A stretch of 64,000 nt of DNA from Staphylococcus equorum. GTDB taxonomy: Bacteria > Bacillota > Bacilli > Staphylococcales > Staphylococcaceae. A program made the position numbers and the translations under genes. Of the stretch, positions 1 to 8,325 are shown one piece after another (position 1 is the stretch's first letter; every line of letters starts with the position of its first letter). Under the pieces are notes generated by a model, which made no database searches, was not told the DNA's origin, and saw nothing but the letters and a program-made list of their open reading frames with translations. The stretch lies in the NCBI RefSeq assembly GCF_029531845.1, contig NZ_JAMBPV010000003.1, positions 62,001 through 126,000 of the forward strand. Reading direction: 5' to 3'.

Positions 1-1005
1 TGCATCATCGTATTTAAAACTTACATTTACCAATTTAATTAATGCAGATTGTTGTGCATTAGTACGTACCTCAGGTGCCAGCGTTTTTTCTTGTTTATCT
101 AATAATTCGTAAACAACGTCGCTTGATCCTTCGCTTTGCTTTCCAGTGTGGAACGATTGTCCTAAATCTTTAATCGCATTATAAAATTCAGGTGCTAATA
201 TGATTGCAATCGCAGCTGTTTTAAAATCAATACTATTGAATAAAATCAATCCTAATCCAGCTTCTAAAGCTACAAGACCAATCCCTAACATACTGATAAA
301 TTCAAGCATGAGTCCGGATAGAAAAGCACTTTTTAAAATACGCATAGTTAAATCTCTGAATGTCGTACTTTCTTCATATAATTCTTGTTCTGTCTGAGCT
401 GTTCTATTAAACAGTTTTAAAGTGATAAGTCCTTTAACTTTATTTAAAAATTGTTGACTGAATTGATTTAAATAGGTCATTTTATCTTTAGATTCATCAC
501 GTGTTTTCAATCCAAAAATAATATAAAAAAGAGGAATAAATGGTGCAGTGACTATCATAATTAAAGCAGTATTTAAATGAATAAAACACATAGCAACAAT
601 GATAAACAATGGAATCATCATTGATTTAAATACTTGTGGAAAATAACTATTAAAAAACGGAACAATACCATCAATACTTTCAGTCAAAGTATTCATTTGA
701 ACCCCAATTGGCTCTTTTGACTGTTTTAATATAAGTTGGCGTCGCAAATCATATTTCACTTTTGTAGACATGCGATTACCTATCATTTGATTTATTGTAT
801 TAAATGTTGCGCGTGCGATTAAAATAAATAATGTAAACAGTAATAGTATTAACAAATTTTGGTTCGTTTCCAATAACATTGCATTTAAAATTTCTGCAAT
901 AGCAATATTCTGAACGACCACGGTAATAGCTAATAATGTACTGATTACAAACATGAATATTGGGTATATTTTATATTTAAATGCTAAATTTGTTAATCTT
1001 TTCAC
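1..1005 (-). CDS. ABC exporter, CydD-like, 3' part cut by window edge
   Basis: The first 335 residues are visible, and the reading frame is open to base 1. The start is GTG at 1005, behind an AGGTG Shine-Dalgarno; the protein begins MKRLTNLAFKYKIYP. The visible part is a type-1 ABC exporter membrane domain with about six hydrophobic helices, followed by the first residues of a nucleotide-binding domain (LVNVSFKYDDA). The Walker motifs would lie beyond the window. The closest family I recognise is CydD of the CydDC cysteine/glutathione exporter needed for cytochrome bd assembly. In S. aureus a CydCD-like pair lies between uppP and mgrA, which agrees with uppP being the divergent neighbour here. 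The ABC exporter call is firm; the substrate is inferred. Confidence 0.75.
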   Translation of the reverse strand, partial: MKRLTNLAFKYKIYPIFMFVISTLLAITVVVQNIAIAEILNAMLLETNQNLLILLLFTLFILIARATFNTINQMIGNRMSTKVKYDLRRQLILKQSKEPIGVQMNTLTESIDGIVPFFNSYFPQVFKSMMIPLFIIVAMCFIHLNTALIMIVTAPFIPLFYIIFGLKTRDESKDKMTYLNQFSQQFLNKVKGLITLKLFNRTAQTEQELYEESTTFRDLTMRILKSAFLSGLMLEFISMLGIGLVALEAGLGLILFNSIDFKTAAIAIILAPEFYNAIKDLGQSFHTGKQSEGSSDVVYELLDKQEKTLAPEVRTNAQQSALIKLVNVSFKYDDA

Positions 1006-1270
1006 AATTATCACCTGCCACATATTATAAACTGATTCAGTGAAAATTAAATGAATTCGCTCATTATTATTAGTACTTTTTTATGTTAATTTCATATTTC
1101 AGACATAATTAGAAATTCCTCTTTTTCAATGCTTGAATTCCTTTTATTATATTAATCTCAGTCTTTAGTCTAAAATTACATTTATATGTGGCGCATTACA
1201 TTTTTATTGTGCTATCATTATAAAATGAAAATGTATGAAATTTAATTAGTAATATGAAAGTAGGTAAATT

Positions 1271-2146
1271 ATGTTAATACTTGAATTGATTAAAGGCCTT
1301 GTTCTAGGTATTGTTGAGGGGTTAACAGAGTTTGCGCCTGTTTCTTCGACAGGTCATATGATCCTTATCGATGACATGTGGTTAAAATCAAGTGAATTTT
1401 TAGGATCAGAATCAGCTTTTACCTTTAAAATTGTAATACAACTTGGTTCTGTTTTTGCGGGTGCATGGGTGTTCCGTGAACGTTATTTCGAAATGCTACA
1501 CATTGGTAAGTACAGAGCATCTTCTATCGACGGCGTTGGTCAAAAACCTAATCGCTTAAACTTACTACATATTATTGTCGGTATGATTCCTGCAGGTATT
1601 CTCGGTTTATTATTTGATGACGTTATTCAAAAATATCTATTCAGTGTACCAACTGTAATGATTGGATTATTTATTGGTGCTATTTATATGATAATAGCCG
1701 ATATCTATAGTAAAAAAGTTACAAATCCACAATCAGTTGACCAAATCAATTATGTCCAAGCTTTTGTCATTGGGTTATCACAAGCAGTTGCAATGTGGCC
1801 TGGTTTCAGTAGATCTGGTTCTACAATATCTACGGGTGTATTAATGAAGATGGATCACAAATCAGCATCAGACTTCACTTTCATTATGGCTGTCCCAGTT
1901 ATGCTAGCGGCTAGTGGCTTATCACTCGTTAAAAACTTTGAATATATTCATTTAGACCACATTGGCTTTTATGCATTAGGCTTTATTGCAGCATTTGTTG
2001 TTGGTTTAATTGCAATCAAGACATTCCTTTACTTAATTAGTAAAGTTAAATTGATCCCTTTTGCTATTTATAGAATTGTCTTAGTTATTATTATCGCAAT
2101 CCTTTATTTCGGTTTCGGTATCGGACAAGGTATTACAGGGGAATAA
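1271..2146 (+). CDS. uppP: Undecaprenyl-diphosphatase (bacitracin resistance)
   Basis: The 291-residue multi-pass membrane protein removes a phosphate from undecaprenyl diphosphate, recycling the lipid carrier used for peptidoglycan and teichoic acid. The two family signatures are present: an N-terminal acidic motif (GIVEGLTEFAPVSSTGH, residues 13-29) and a central PGFSRSGST motif around residues 178-186. Length is normal for UppP/BacA. A Shine-Dalgarno-like AGTAGGT precedes the ATG. The gene is transcribed alone, divergently from the CydD-like gene, and ends at a perfect palindromic terminator at 2323-2352. Loss of this activity raises bacitracin sensitivity in related bacteria. Confidence 0.95.
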   Translation: MLILELIKGLVLGIVEGLTEFAPVSSTGHMILIDDMWLKSSEFLGSESAFTFKIVIQLGSVFAGAWVFRERYFEMLHIGKYRASSIDGVGQKPNRLNLLHIIVGMIPAGILGLLFDDVIQKYLFSVPTVMIGLFIGAIYMIIADIYSKKVTNPQSVDQINYVQAFVIGLSQAVAMWPGFSRSGSTISTGVLMKMDHKSASDFTFIMAVPVMLAASGLSLVKNFEYIHLDHIGFYALGFIAAFVVGLIAIKTFLYLISKVKLIPFAIYRIVLVIIIAILYFGFGIGQGITGE

Positions 2147-2199
2147 TATTTCAATGAACTGTACGTTCTTATGACTCAATATAACTTAATGTTTTAAAA

Positions 2200-2352
2200 G
2201 AACGAGACAGAAATCTATTTTTATAATAAGATTTCGTTGTATGAACTCAGACTGACAAAGATGACTAGAAAGAGAATGCAAGCGCATTTTAGTTCAGGCA
2301 GCTACTGCCAATATAATAATTGAGGCTAAGACAAGTACTTGTCTTAGCCTCT
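2200..2352 (+). repeat. Dispersed intergenic repeat, copy 1, ending in terminator
   Basis: The first part (GACAGAAATCTA, then ATTTCGTT, then GACTAGAA) resembles the copy at 25992-26066. The last part (CAGCTACTGCCAA, then ATTGAGGCT) matches the copy at 61724-61863. It fills most of the 327-base gap between uppP and the next gene. The 3' end is a 30-base perfect palindrome at 2323-2352 built on GAGGCTAAGACAAGT, which probably terminates uppP transcription. Confidence 0.7.
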
Positions 2353-2410
2353 TCTATTTATTATCGCTATCATAAATAGCGTTTATCTTTCTGTACAGAC
2401 TGTATTTAGC

Positions 2411-2436
2411 GTTTATTTTCGTGTATTATAGGGTAA
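2411..2436 (+). promoter_or_regulatory. Candidate SigB promoter for the coiled-coil gene
   Basis: GTTTAT (2411-2416) and GGGTAA (2431-2436) are separated by exactly 14 bases, close to the staphylococcal SigB consensus GTTT-N14-GGGTAT. Transcription would begin near 2443, about 30 bases before the ATG at 2474. No equally good SigA promoter is apparent. An AGCGTTTAT direct repeat lies at about 2382 and 2409. Confidence 0.5.
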
Positions 2437-2473
2437 TATGTAGATAGTATAAAATTAAATGGAGGCAACGAGT

Positions 2474-3175
2474 ATGGACAAAAAGCAATTAATCAAAACA
2501 ATCATCACAGTAGCACCTGTGTTTTTAGTACCGCTAATCGTTGAACGCAAACGTATTAAGGATCATCCTGATGTGAAAAAAGCAAGTGACGCAACAGTTA
2601 GTGCTTCTAAAACAGTTGCAGATAAATCTGTACGCGTTAAAGATAATGTTGTAGAAAAATCTTCTCACGCAAAAGACTACGTTGCAGATAAAAAACATGA
2701 CATGGATCAAAAACGTGAACTTAAACGTATTGCGAAAGAACATGATCCAGCCTATATTGAGAAAAAAGGCGAAAAATTAGAAAAAGAAAATCGCAAAGAA
2801 GCAGACAAAATGAATAAACTTCTGCAAAAAAATATAGACAAACGTCATAAAGAAGAAGAAAACGCACGTCAAGATAATAAGAAACAACGTATCAAAGACA
2901 TGAAAAAATCAAATAAACACATGGAAAAAGTTGGACTAACTCCAGGTAAACTTGATGATGAAACAGAGAAAAAAGGCGAAAAGTTAGAGAAAGAAAATCG
3001 CAAAGAAGTAAACAAGCTTGATAAATTACTGCAAAAGAATATAGACAAACGTCATAAAGAAGAAGAAAAAGTGCAAGAGAAAAATAAAAAAGCGCGCTTA
3101 TCTGAATTCAAAAAATATAAAGACTACGTGGCCAAGAGTGTTGTTAAACAAAACAAAGAAGAAAAAGGTGAATAA
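2474..3175 (+). CDS. Coiled-coil protein with one N-terminal membrane segment, internal duplication
   Basis: I do not recognise a named function. The 233-residue protein starts at ATG 2474, eight bases after a perfect GGAGG; an ATG 15 bases upstream lacks a Shine-Dalgarno. Residues about 5-23 are hydrophobic (IKTIITVAPVFLVPLIV), suggesting a membrane anchor. The rest is extremely rich in Lys, Glu, Asp and Asn and should be helical. A block of about 43 residues is duplicated: EKKGEKLEKENRKE followed by KLLQKNIDKRHKEEE occurs twice, near residues 96-140 and 164-200, and DNA identity is also high. The next gene starts six bases downstream, so a three-gene operon with the YqxD-like and LOG genes is likely. 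A SigB-type promoter precedes it, suggesting a stress-related envelope role; that is inference. Confidence 0.8.
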   Translation: MDKKQLIKTIITVAPVFLVPLIVERKRIKDHPDVKKASDATVSASKTVADKSVRVKDNVVEKSSHAKDYVADKKHDMDQKRELKRIAKEHDPAYIEKKGEKLEKENRKEADKMNKLLQKNIDKRHKEEENARQDNKKQRIKDMKKSNKHMEKVGLTPGKLDDETEKKGEKLEKENRKEVNKLDKLLQKNIDKRHKEEEKVQEKNKKARLSEFKKYKDYVAKSVVKQNKEEKGE

Positions 3176-3180
3176 CCCTA

Positions 3181-3645
3181 ATGACACAAGTCATTATTGA
3201 TGGAGATGCTTGTCCTGTAACCAATTCAGTAATTGAATTGACTGAAGGGACAGGCATTTTTGTTACTGTTGTTCGCAGCTTTAGTCACTTTTCTACTGTA
3301 GTACAACCAGACCACGTGAATATTATCTATGTAGACGACGGACCAGACGCTGTTGATTTTAGAATTGTAAAACTGGTACGCCCTAGCGACATTGTGATCA
3401 CACAAGACTATGGCTTAGCTAGCTTACTTTTAAACAAGACGAAAATTGTTATGCATCATAAAGGTTACATCTACACGCAACAAAACATTGATACATTATT
3501 AGAGCAACGTCATGCGAGTGCTCAATTTAGAAGGAGTGGCGGACGTACAAAAGGTCCCTCAGCTTTTACTGAGCAAGATGTAGCTGAATTTGAATCCATC
3601 TTTTCATCTATAATTTCAAATCAAATGTCAAACAAGGAGGAATAA
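3181..3645 (+). CDS. YaiI/YqxD family protein (UPF0178)
   Basis: The 154-residue protein has the hallmark N terminus IIDGDACPV with aspartates of a PIN/NYN-like nuclease fold, a central ITQDYGLA motif and a C-terminal RRSGGRTKGPS motif. These place it in UPF0178 (YaiI/YqxD), a conserved family whose biochemical role is unsettled; nuclease activity has been proposed from the fold. The ATG is five bases after the preceding stop codon, with AAGGTG as Shine-Dalgarno inside that gene's end. The LOG gene starts three bases downstream, so the three genes are probably co-transcribed. Confidence 0.9.
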   Translation: MTQVIIDGDACPVTNSVIELTEGTGIFVTVVRSFSHFSTVVQPDHVNIIYVDDGPDAVDFRIVKLVRPSDIVITQDYGLASLLLNKTKIVMHHKGYIYTQQNIDTLLEQRHASAQFRRSGGRTKGPSAFTEQDVAEFESIFSSIISNQMSNKEE

Positions 3646-3647
3646 AT

Positions 3648-4214
3648 ATGAAAAGCATTGCGGTATACTGTGGTGCCAGTAAAGGAAATGATGAAACCTA
3701 TATTACTGAAGCTTATCAGTTAGGTAAATATATGGCCGAACAAGGTTATGAATTAATATTTGGTGCTGGTTCTGTAGGTATCATGGGCGCTATTCAAGAC
3801 GGCGTATTAGACCATGGTGGCCGTGCTGTAGGCATCATGCCAAATATGTTAAATGAAAAAGAAATCACAAGTGGAAAATTAAGCGAACTGATATTAGTAG
3901 ATTCTATGCACGAAAGAAAAAATAAAATGGCTGAATTAGCTGATGCTTTTGTAATGGCTCCAGGCGGTGCAGGTTCATTAGAAGAATTTTTTGAAATGTA
4001 TAGTTGGTCTCAAATCGGTATTCATGAGAAACCTATTGCTGTATTCAATATCAATGGTTTTTTCGATTCCTTACAAACACTTTTAGATCATATGATTCAA
4101 GAAGGTTTTATAGATTCTAAATATAAAAACCTTGCTCCTTTGTGCAATACGAAAGAATCACTATTCGAAGCGATAAACAATTATAAACCGCTCGGCATTA
4201 GAACTTATGATTAA
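3648..4214 (+). CDS. LOG-family nucleotide phosphoribohydrolase
   Basis: The 188-residue cytosolic protein belongs to the TIGR00730/Lonely Guy family, whose members release the base from nucleoside 5'-monophosphates. The N terminus (SIAVYCGAS) begins a Rossmann-like fold. The family residues HERK (88-91) and the PGGxGTxxE active-site motif are visible, the latter as PGGAGSLEE at 105-113, with serine in place of the usual threonine. The WSQIGIHEKP segment that normally follows is present. AAGGAGG precedes the ATG. It is the last gene of the run starting at 2474 and is followed by a strong hairpin. The physiological substrate in staphylococci is unknown. Confidence 0.88.
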   Translation: MKSIAVYCGASKGNDETYITEAYQLGKYMAEQGYELIFGAGSVGIMGAIQDGVLDHGGRAVGIMPNMLNEKEITSGKLSELILVDSMHERKNKMAELADAFVMAPGGAGSLEEFFEMYSWSQIGIHEKPIAVFNINGFFDSLQTLLDHMIQEGFIDSKYKNLAPLCNTKESLFEAINNYKPLGIRTYD

Positions 4215-4267
4215 ATATATCGTATTATAAAAAACATAACGTTGGGATATAAACCCTAAACTTCAAT

Positions 4268-4310
4268 AGAGGGAGATCAGATTTTTCGAAATCTGATCTC
4301 CCTCTTATTT
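4268..4310. terminator. Bidirectional terminator between LOG and LysE-type genes
   Basis: AGAGGGAGATCAGATTT and its perfect reverse complement flank a TTCG loop (4268-4305) and are followed by TATTTT. The site lies between convergent genes and probably serves both. Confidence 0.8.
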
Positions 4311-4362
4311 TAATATGCATTTTTTAACAATAAATATCGAATGTTCATTACACTACATCACC

Positions 4363-4980
4363 CTATAGTAAAAGCGTTATTAATTGTTTTAGAATCATAA
4401 TCGCAACAACTAAAATTATAATAGCAGACACTTTATTTAATATCATAATGTACTTACCTGTTTTATCAATGTTACCTATCATTTTTCCAGAAATCGCTAA
4501 AAAGAAAAACCAAATCCATGATATAACTACAGTTGAAATAGTAAACAAGACTTTATCTACACCCTCATAAACAGCCCCACTCGTTCCAATGACACCAATT
4601 GTGTCCATTATTGCATGTGGGTTCAGTAGCGATACAGAAACCGCAAAACCAATTTGCTTCTTCGCCGTCATAGGTCGATAGCGCTTCAATTCATCCGATT
4701 TTGCTTTCCATAACGACCAAGCCATATATATTAAAAAAACTAAACCTATACAATATATAGATACTTGCAGCATAGGAAATGAGAGTAAAATAACCGACAC
4801 ACCTAACACTGCTAACACAATAAGAAATGTATCACACAAACCCGCTGTAATAATTACGGGTATCGCTTTGTATACACTCTTATGGTTGGCGCTTTGATTA
4901 AATACAAATACATTTTGCGCACCCAATGGTAAAATCAAACCCAACGCTAATAAAAAGCCATGAGCTAATGGTTGAAACAT
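4363..4980 (-). CDS. LysE/ArgO-type amino acid exporter
   Basis: The 205-residue protein has about six hydrophobic helices and the LysE-family signature near the N terminus (LILPLGAQNVFVFNQ), plus a conserved NPHAIMDTIG segment mid-protein. ArgO and LysE export basic amino acids; the substrate here is not proven. It is divergent from a MocR-type regulator across a 183-base spacer containing three AACCAGA repeats, so that regulator probably controls it. Length and topology are normal for the family. Confidence 0.85.
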   Translation of the reverse strand: MFQPLAHGFLLALGLILPLGAQNVFVFNQSANHKSVYKAIPVIITAGLCDTFLIVLAVLGVSVILLSFPMLQVSIYCIGLVFLIYMAWSLWKAKSDELKRYRPMTAKKQIGFAVSVSLLNPHAIMDTIGVIGTSGAVYEGVDKVLFTISTVVISWIWFFFLAISGKMIGNIDKTGKYIMILNKVSAIIILVVAIMILKQLITLLL

Positions 4981-5018
4981 ATTTATTCCTCATTCCTCAA
5001 TTTTAAATTGTCAAAATT

Positions 5019-5143
5019 AAACCAGACCAGTTTTAAAATGTGTTTTTTATTTAAAACATATGAATATAAAGTCTATAAGTACTATACTATAATAAATCCA
5101 AGGAAATCGGGCCAACCAGAAAGCAATTAAAATACCAACCAGA
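5019..5143. promoter_or_regulatory. Three AACCAGA repeats, candidate MocR operator
   Basis: AACCAGA occurs at 5019-5026, 5114-5120 and 5137-5143; the last two extend to CAACCAGA and are spaced 23 bases apart. All are in the same orientation, between a LysE-type exporter and a MocR regulator. MocR regulators such as B. subtilis GabR bind direct repeats, so these are plausible operators. This is inference from position and repetition. Confidence 0.45.
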
Positions 5144-5163
5144 TTTTATATAGGAGCGTATAT

Positions 5164-6594
5164 ATGTACAAACCCAAATACAAAAAAATCATCGATGATA
5201 TCATTTCAAAATTAAATGATGAGACATTTGAGCGTGGTATGAAATTGCCATCTCAACGGGAAATGGCAAACTACTATGATGTAAACCGTTCAACTATCAT
5301 ACAAGCTTTAGATATTCTTCAAAGTTACGGAATTATAGAAGGAAAAGAAAGAAGTGGACTTTATCTTTCAGACAACAAGTGGAATACTTATATAAATAGC
5401 AATACAAATTGGCAAAAGTATATTAGTAATAGTAGCTCAAAAAACAACCAATACTTTATACAAATGATTAATAAATTAGAGTTTGAATCTGATTTAATTC
5501 GTTTAAGCACTGGAGAACTTAGACCAGACTTAATTCCAAACGAAAAATTCAAAGAAATTCTTTCCACAAGTAACAAAGACTTACTTAATACAAACTATGA
5601 GCATCCACAAGGTAGTTTGAAATTAAGACAAGCTATATCAAACCATGTAAAAAAATCAGGCATAATATGTAATGAGGATAATATTTGTATCACTTCCGGT
5701 GCTTTACAAGGTCTGAAGTTAATTGCTGATGGCTTACTCGTCCCGCAATCCAAAATCATCATAGAAACGCCATCATACATTAATTCTATACGTACTTGGC
5801 ATAATATTAGAGCAGATATTAAACATATGCCTATTTTTAAAATAAAAAGAAATATTAACAATATTTTTAATGCTGAATCAGAATACAATAATAGTATTTT
5901 TTATTGTATTCCTACATTACATAATCCAACCACAAATTCATATACTATAGATGAAAAACAAAAATTAATCACTCAATGTAAAAAAGCCGGGATACCCATT
6001 GTAGAAGATGATGTTTATGGCGATTTATATTTTGATGATAAACGACCACTGCCCCTAAAATCTTTTGAAGATAATGATAATATATTATATCTCAATAGCT
6101 TGTCAAAAACTGTCAGCCCTGGCTTAAGAATTGGTTGGATTATAGGAAAGCCTTCAGTAGTTCAACATTTAGCTGACTTAAAAATGCAAAATGATTATGG
6201 GGCAAGCTCACTTTCACAATACGTTGCTACTGAATGGCTAAATCTACCTTCCTATCATGAACGACATTTAAAAAAATTAAAACAGCAGCTTTTAAAGAAT
6301 AGAGATGCATTTTTACATTCATTAGAAAAGCACTTAAGTCATCTTGGAACTTGGACAACACCAAAAGGTTCCTTTTATATATGGTTTAAATTAAACGTAT
6401 CTATTGATATGAAAATATTATTTGACGAAGCTATAAAACACAAACTTTTAATCAATCCTGGAGAAATATATGATACAAAATCTAAAAATTATATACGCTT
6501 TTCTTATTCATATATAGATATCAAAGATATAGACAAAGCATTAAAAAAATTAAGTGATCTAATTCAATATCACACATCTACTTCGGTAAATTAA
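5164..6594 (+). CDS. MocR-family regulator: GntR HTH fused to PLP aminotransferase domain
   Basis: The 476-residue protein has an N-terminal winged helix (about residues 1-75; LPSQREMANYYDVNRSTI) and a fold-type I aminotransferase domain from about residue 110. The PLP-lysine motif is visible as LNSLSKTVSPGLRIGWI, preceded by the aspartate-containing VEDDVYGDLYF. MocR/GabR/PdxR proteins are usually PLP-dependent transcription factors rather than enzymes. The gene is divergent from a LysE-type amino acid exporter, which suggests it senses an amino acid, or its PLP adduct, and controls export. ATG 5164 follows GGAG by eight bases. It is more AT-rich than its neighbours. Confidence 0.88.
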   Translation: MYKPKYKKIIDDIISKLNDETFERGMKLPSQREMANYYDVNRSTIIQALDILQSYGIIEGKERSGLYLSDNKWNTYINSNTNWQKYISNSSSKNNQYFIQMINKLEFESDLIRLSTGELRPDLIPNEKFKEILSTSNKDLLNTNYEHPQGSLKLRQAISNHVKKSGIICNEDNICITSGALQGLKLIADGLLVPQSKIIIETPSYINSIRTWHNIRADIKHMPIFKIKRNINNIFNAESEYNNSIFYCIPTLHNPTTNSYTIDEKQKLITQCKKAGIPIVEDDVYGDLYFDDKRPLPLKSFEDNDNILYLNSLSKTVSPGLRIGWIIGKPSVVQHLADLKMQNDYGASSLSQYVATEWLNLPSYHERHLKKLKQQLLKNRDAFLHSLEKHLSHLGTWTTPKGSFYIWFKLNVSIDMKILFDEAIKHKLLINPGEIYDTKSKNYIRFSYSYIDIKDIDKALKKLSDLIQYHTSTSVN

Positions 6595-6616
6595 GTCATA
6601 TTTTTAAAATAAAAGA

Positions 6617-6660
6617 AGATCTCATCACAAGGTTAAATACTAATGATGAGATCTATTATT
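6617..6660. terminator. Bidirectional terminator, twin of the hairpin at 9705
   Basis: AGATCTCATCA (6617-6627) pairs with TGATGAGATCT (6644-6654), followed by ATTATTTT. The hairpin and most of its loop (TTAAATACTAA) recur almost unchanged at 9705-9748. Confidence 0.75.
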
Positions 6661-6738
6661 TTGAAGAAGTTTATTTACGCCCTAAATTCATGTATATCCA
6701 CTAACATATTCCGATTAAGTGTTTGCTTCAAATTACAT

Positions 6739-7314
6739 TTAACTACTCGACTTGAATTCTTCATCAACTAACATAGCTAAATTTTTATAATATCGTACAT
6801 GTCTATTAAGCGGATGATGTTTACTTAATTCTGGATGTTCAAAATAATCATAAATTTCCATCCCTATTTTTTCCATAACTTTGAGTGAAGGTTCATTGTT
6901 TTCTGAAGTAAAGGCATAAACCTCATCTAAACCTTGTTGTTTCGCATACTCTAATACCGCTTCTGCCCCTTCAGTAGCTAAGCCATTGCCCCAAACTTCT
7001 GGAATAAGTCGCCAACCAATTTCATAAAATGGTAGTTCTTCAAAGGGAAAATCACTCTCTTGTGTCACATAATTTAAACCTATAAAGCCTAACCATCCAT
7101 TTGTTTCTTTAAGTTCTACAGCAAATAAACCTATGCCATCATCTAATATCATTTCATTCATTTTATTCATATCGTATTCTGAACGTTGATAACTTAATAA
7201 GCTCGGAAAGTATCTACGAACTTGTTGATTCGCATTCATTTGTTGGAATGATAATAAGTCTTCCTCTTGCCAGTCTCGTAACCTTAAACGTTCAGTTTCA
7301 ATATAAACTGTCAT
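6739..7314 (-). CDS. GNAT acetyltransferase, RimJ/RimL-like
   Basis: The 191-residue protein starts TVYIETERLRLRDWQEEDL, the typical N terminus of the RimJ/RimL branch of GNAT acetyltransferases. The acetyl-CoA-binding region is visible as EVWGNGLATEGAEAVLEYA, a variant of the usual Q/RxxGxG/A loop, followed by a NEPSLKVMEKIGM segment. Such enzymes acetylate ribosomal protein termini, antibiotics or small molecules; the substrate is unknown here. AGAGGTG precedes the ATG. It is transcribed alone and ends convergently with the MocR gene. Confidence 0.85.
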   Translation of the reverse strand: MTVYIETERLRLRDWQEEDLLSFQQMNANQQVRRYFPSLLSYQRSEYDMNKMNEMILDDGIGLFAVELKETNGWLGFIGLNYVTQESDFPFEELPFYEIGWRLIPEVWGNGLATEGAEAVLEYAKQQGLDEVYAFTSENNEPSLKVMEKIGMEIYDYFEHPELSKHHPLNRHVRYYKNLAMLVDEEFKSSS

Positions 7315-7412
7315 ATGTTACACCTCTATACTGGAAAAATAATTTTCTATACAAAAGTAACGCGTTATGAGTTTTTTCATATCGCGCTACCGTAATGTTT
7401 TTTATAATTTGT

Positions 7413-7709
7413 TTATGCTCGTGTAATATAGCTAATTAATTCAAGATTAACAGCTACTTCTTTTAAACGATTACGTTCACTTTTTGGTGCAGTAAATGTT
7501 GCATCGATAAAATCATTTTTATGGTTTAATTTATAAGTCGCAACGAACGTATCTGTGTCAGATTCAAAGTTAGGTAAATGCGCAATCACGCGTTTAATCT
7601 CACCTGTTGAATCTTTTATTTCTCTACCTGTAATATTTTCTAATTCTCTACCTAGTTCTGGTAAAGTAATTGAACGACCTTCTAATAAATTAAAATCTTG
7701 TTCATGCAT
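7413..7709 (-). CDS. Conserved small cytosolic protein, unknown function
   Basis: I do not recognise a family. The 98-residue protein (starts MHEQDFNLLEGRSITLPE) has mixed hydrophobic and charged residues, no membrane segment or signal peptide, and no cysteines. Its composition suggests a compact alpha/beta fold. A GAGAGGT Shine-Dalgarno precedes the ATG. A very good SigB-like promoter lies upstream at 7855-7880, which would give a leader of about 140 bases. The gene is monocistronic by spacing; a stress-induced role is only inferred from that promoter. Confidence 0.75.
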   Translation of the reverse strand: MHEQDFNLLEGRSITLPELGRELENITGREIKDSTGEIKRVIAHLPNFESDTDTFVATYKLNHKNDFIDATFTAPKSERNRLKEVAVNLELISYITRA

Positions 7710-8070
7710 AATGCTTACCTCTCTTTCTATATAGACGATTTATTAATCTACTTCATTCTTACATTTGTCCTATGAAGTGAATATTAATCGACCTATATTC
7801 CAAAATTCATATTTTAAAAATTTATTTTTATATTAATCTGTATTATGTTTAATGATACCCATTATACCAATTACTAAAACCATAATACAATGATTTCCTA
7901 GGAAATAAAAAATATCATCTGAAATAGCATTAAATGTGATTTCTATATGTTATACAAATAATATTTCATTTTTCCGGAAATTTGTTCGTCAATTTTGTAT
8001 CAAACCCATTTATTTTTACTATAAATTACACATGGGAATAGTAATGAATAACACCTTAATACCATATGTT
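7710..8070. other. Intergenic region, 361 bases, leader and promoter of the 98-residue gene
   Basis: AT-rich, with no gene I can support. It contains the SigB-like promoter at 7855-7880 on the minus strand. A minus-strand reading frame of about 38 codons, ending near 7842, lacks a start codon and is not called. Confidence 0.5.
7855..7880 (-). promoter_or_regulatory. Candidate SigB promoter for the 98-residue gene
   Basis: On the minus strand GTTTTA (7880-7875) is followed after exactly 14 bases by GGGTAT (7860-7855). The -10 element is a perfect match to the SigB consensus and GTTT matches the -35 core. The next gene downstream in this direction starts at 7709. Confidence 0.55.
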
Positions 8071-8283
8071 TTATGTTTCAGCGTTGATTTCTTTTTCTAA
8101 ATTTTTCGACTGGTCTTGTAGTTTATCTTGTTCTTTTTCCAGTTTTTCTTTTTCTTTTTTCAAATCTTTATTCTTCTTCTCTAATTTATCTATATCTTTT
8201 TCTAAAGAAGCTTTTTCATCATCTTTACCACAAGCAGTTAATGCAATTGTTGATGCTAATATGAGTGCTAAACACTTTTTCAT
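8071..8283 (-). CDS. Small coiled-coil lipoprotein
   Basis: The 70-residue protein has a lipoprotein signal peptide (MKKCLALILASTIALTAC) with lipobox LTAC; the lipidated cysteine is residue 18. The mature part is about 52 residues, almost entirely Lys, Glu, Asp, Leu and Gln in heptad-like spacing (DKLEKKNKDLKKEKEKLEKE), so it should form a coiled coil on the outer face of the membrane. An AAGGAGT Shine-Dalgarno lies before the ATG. It follows a GNAT gene by 42 bases in the same direction. Function unknown. Confidence 0.85.
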   Translation of the reverse strand: MKKCLALILASTIALTACGKDDEKASLEKDIDKLEKKNKDLKKEKEKLEKEQDKLQDQSKNLEKEINAET

Positions 8284-8325
8284 ATAAATACTCCTTTTTC
8301 ATGCAATTATAATAAATTAATTTTA

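Noticed and set aside
3648..4214. LOG protein inactivated by Thr to Ser in PGGxGTxxE
   Set aside because: Serine is a conservative replacement and the rest of the active-site pattern is intact.
7838..7960. Minus-strand frame of about 38 codons ending near 7842
   Set aside because: It has no ATG, GTG or TTG start with a Shine-Dalgarno; the two internal ATGs give only short peptides, and the SigB-like promoter lies inside it.
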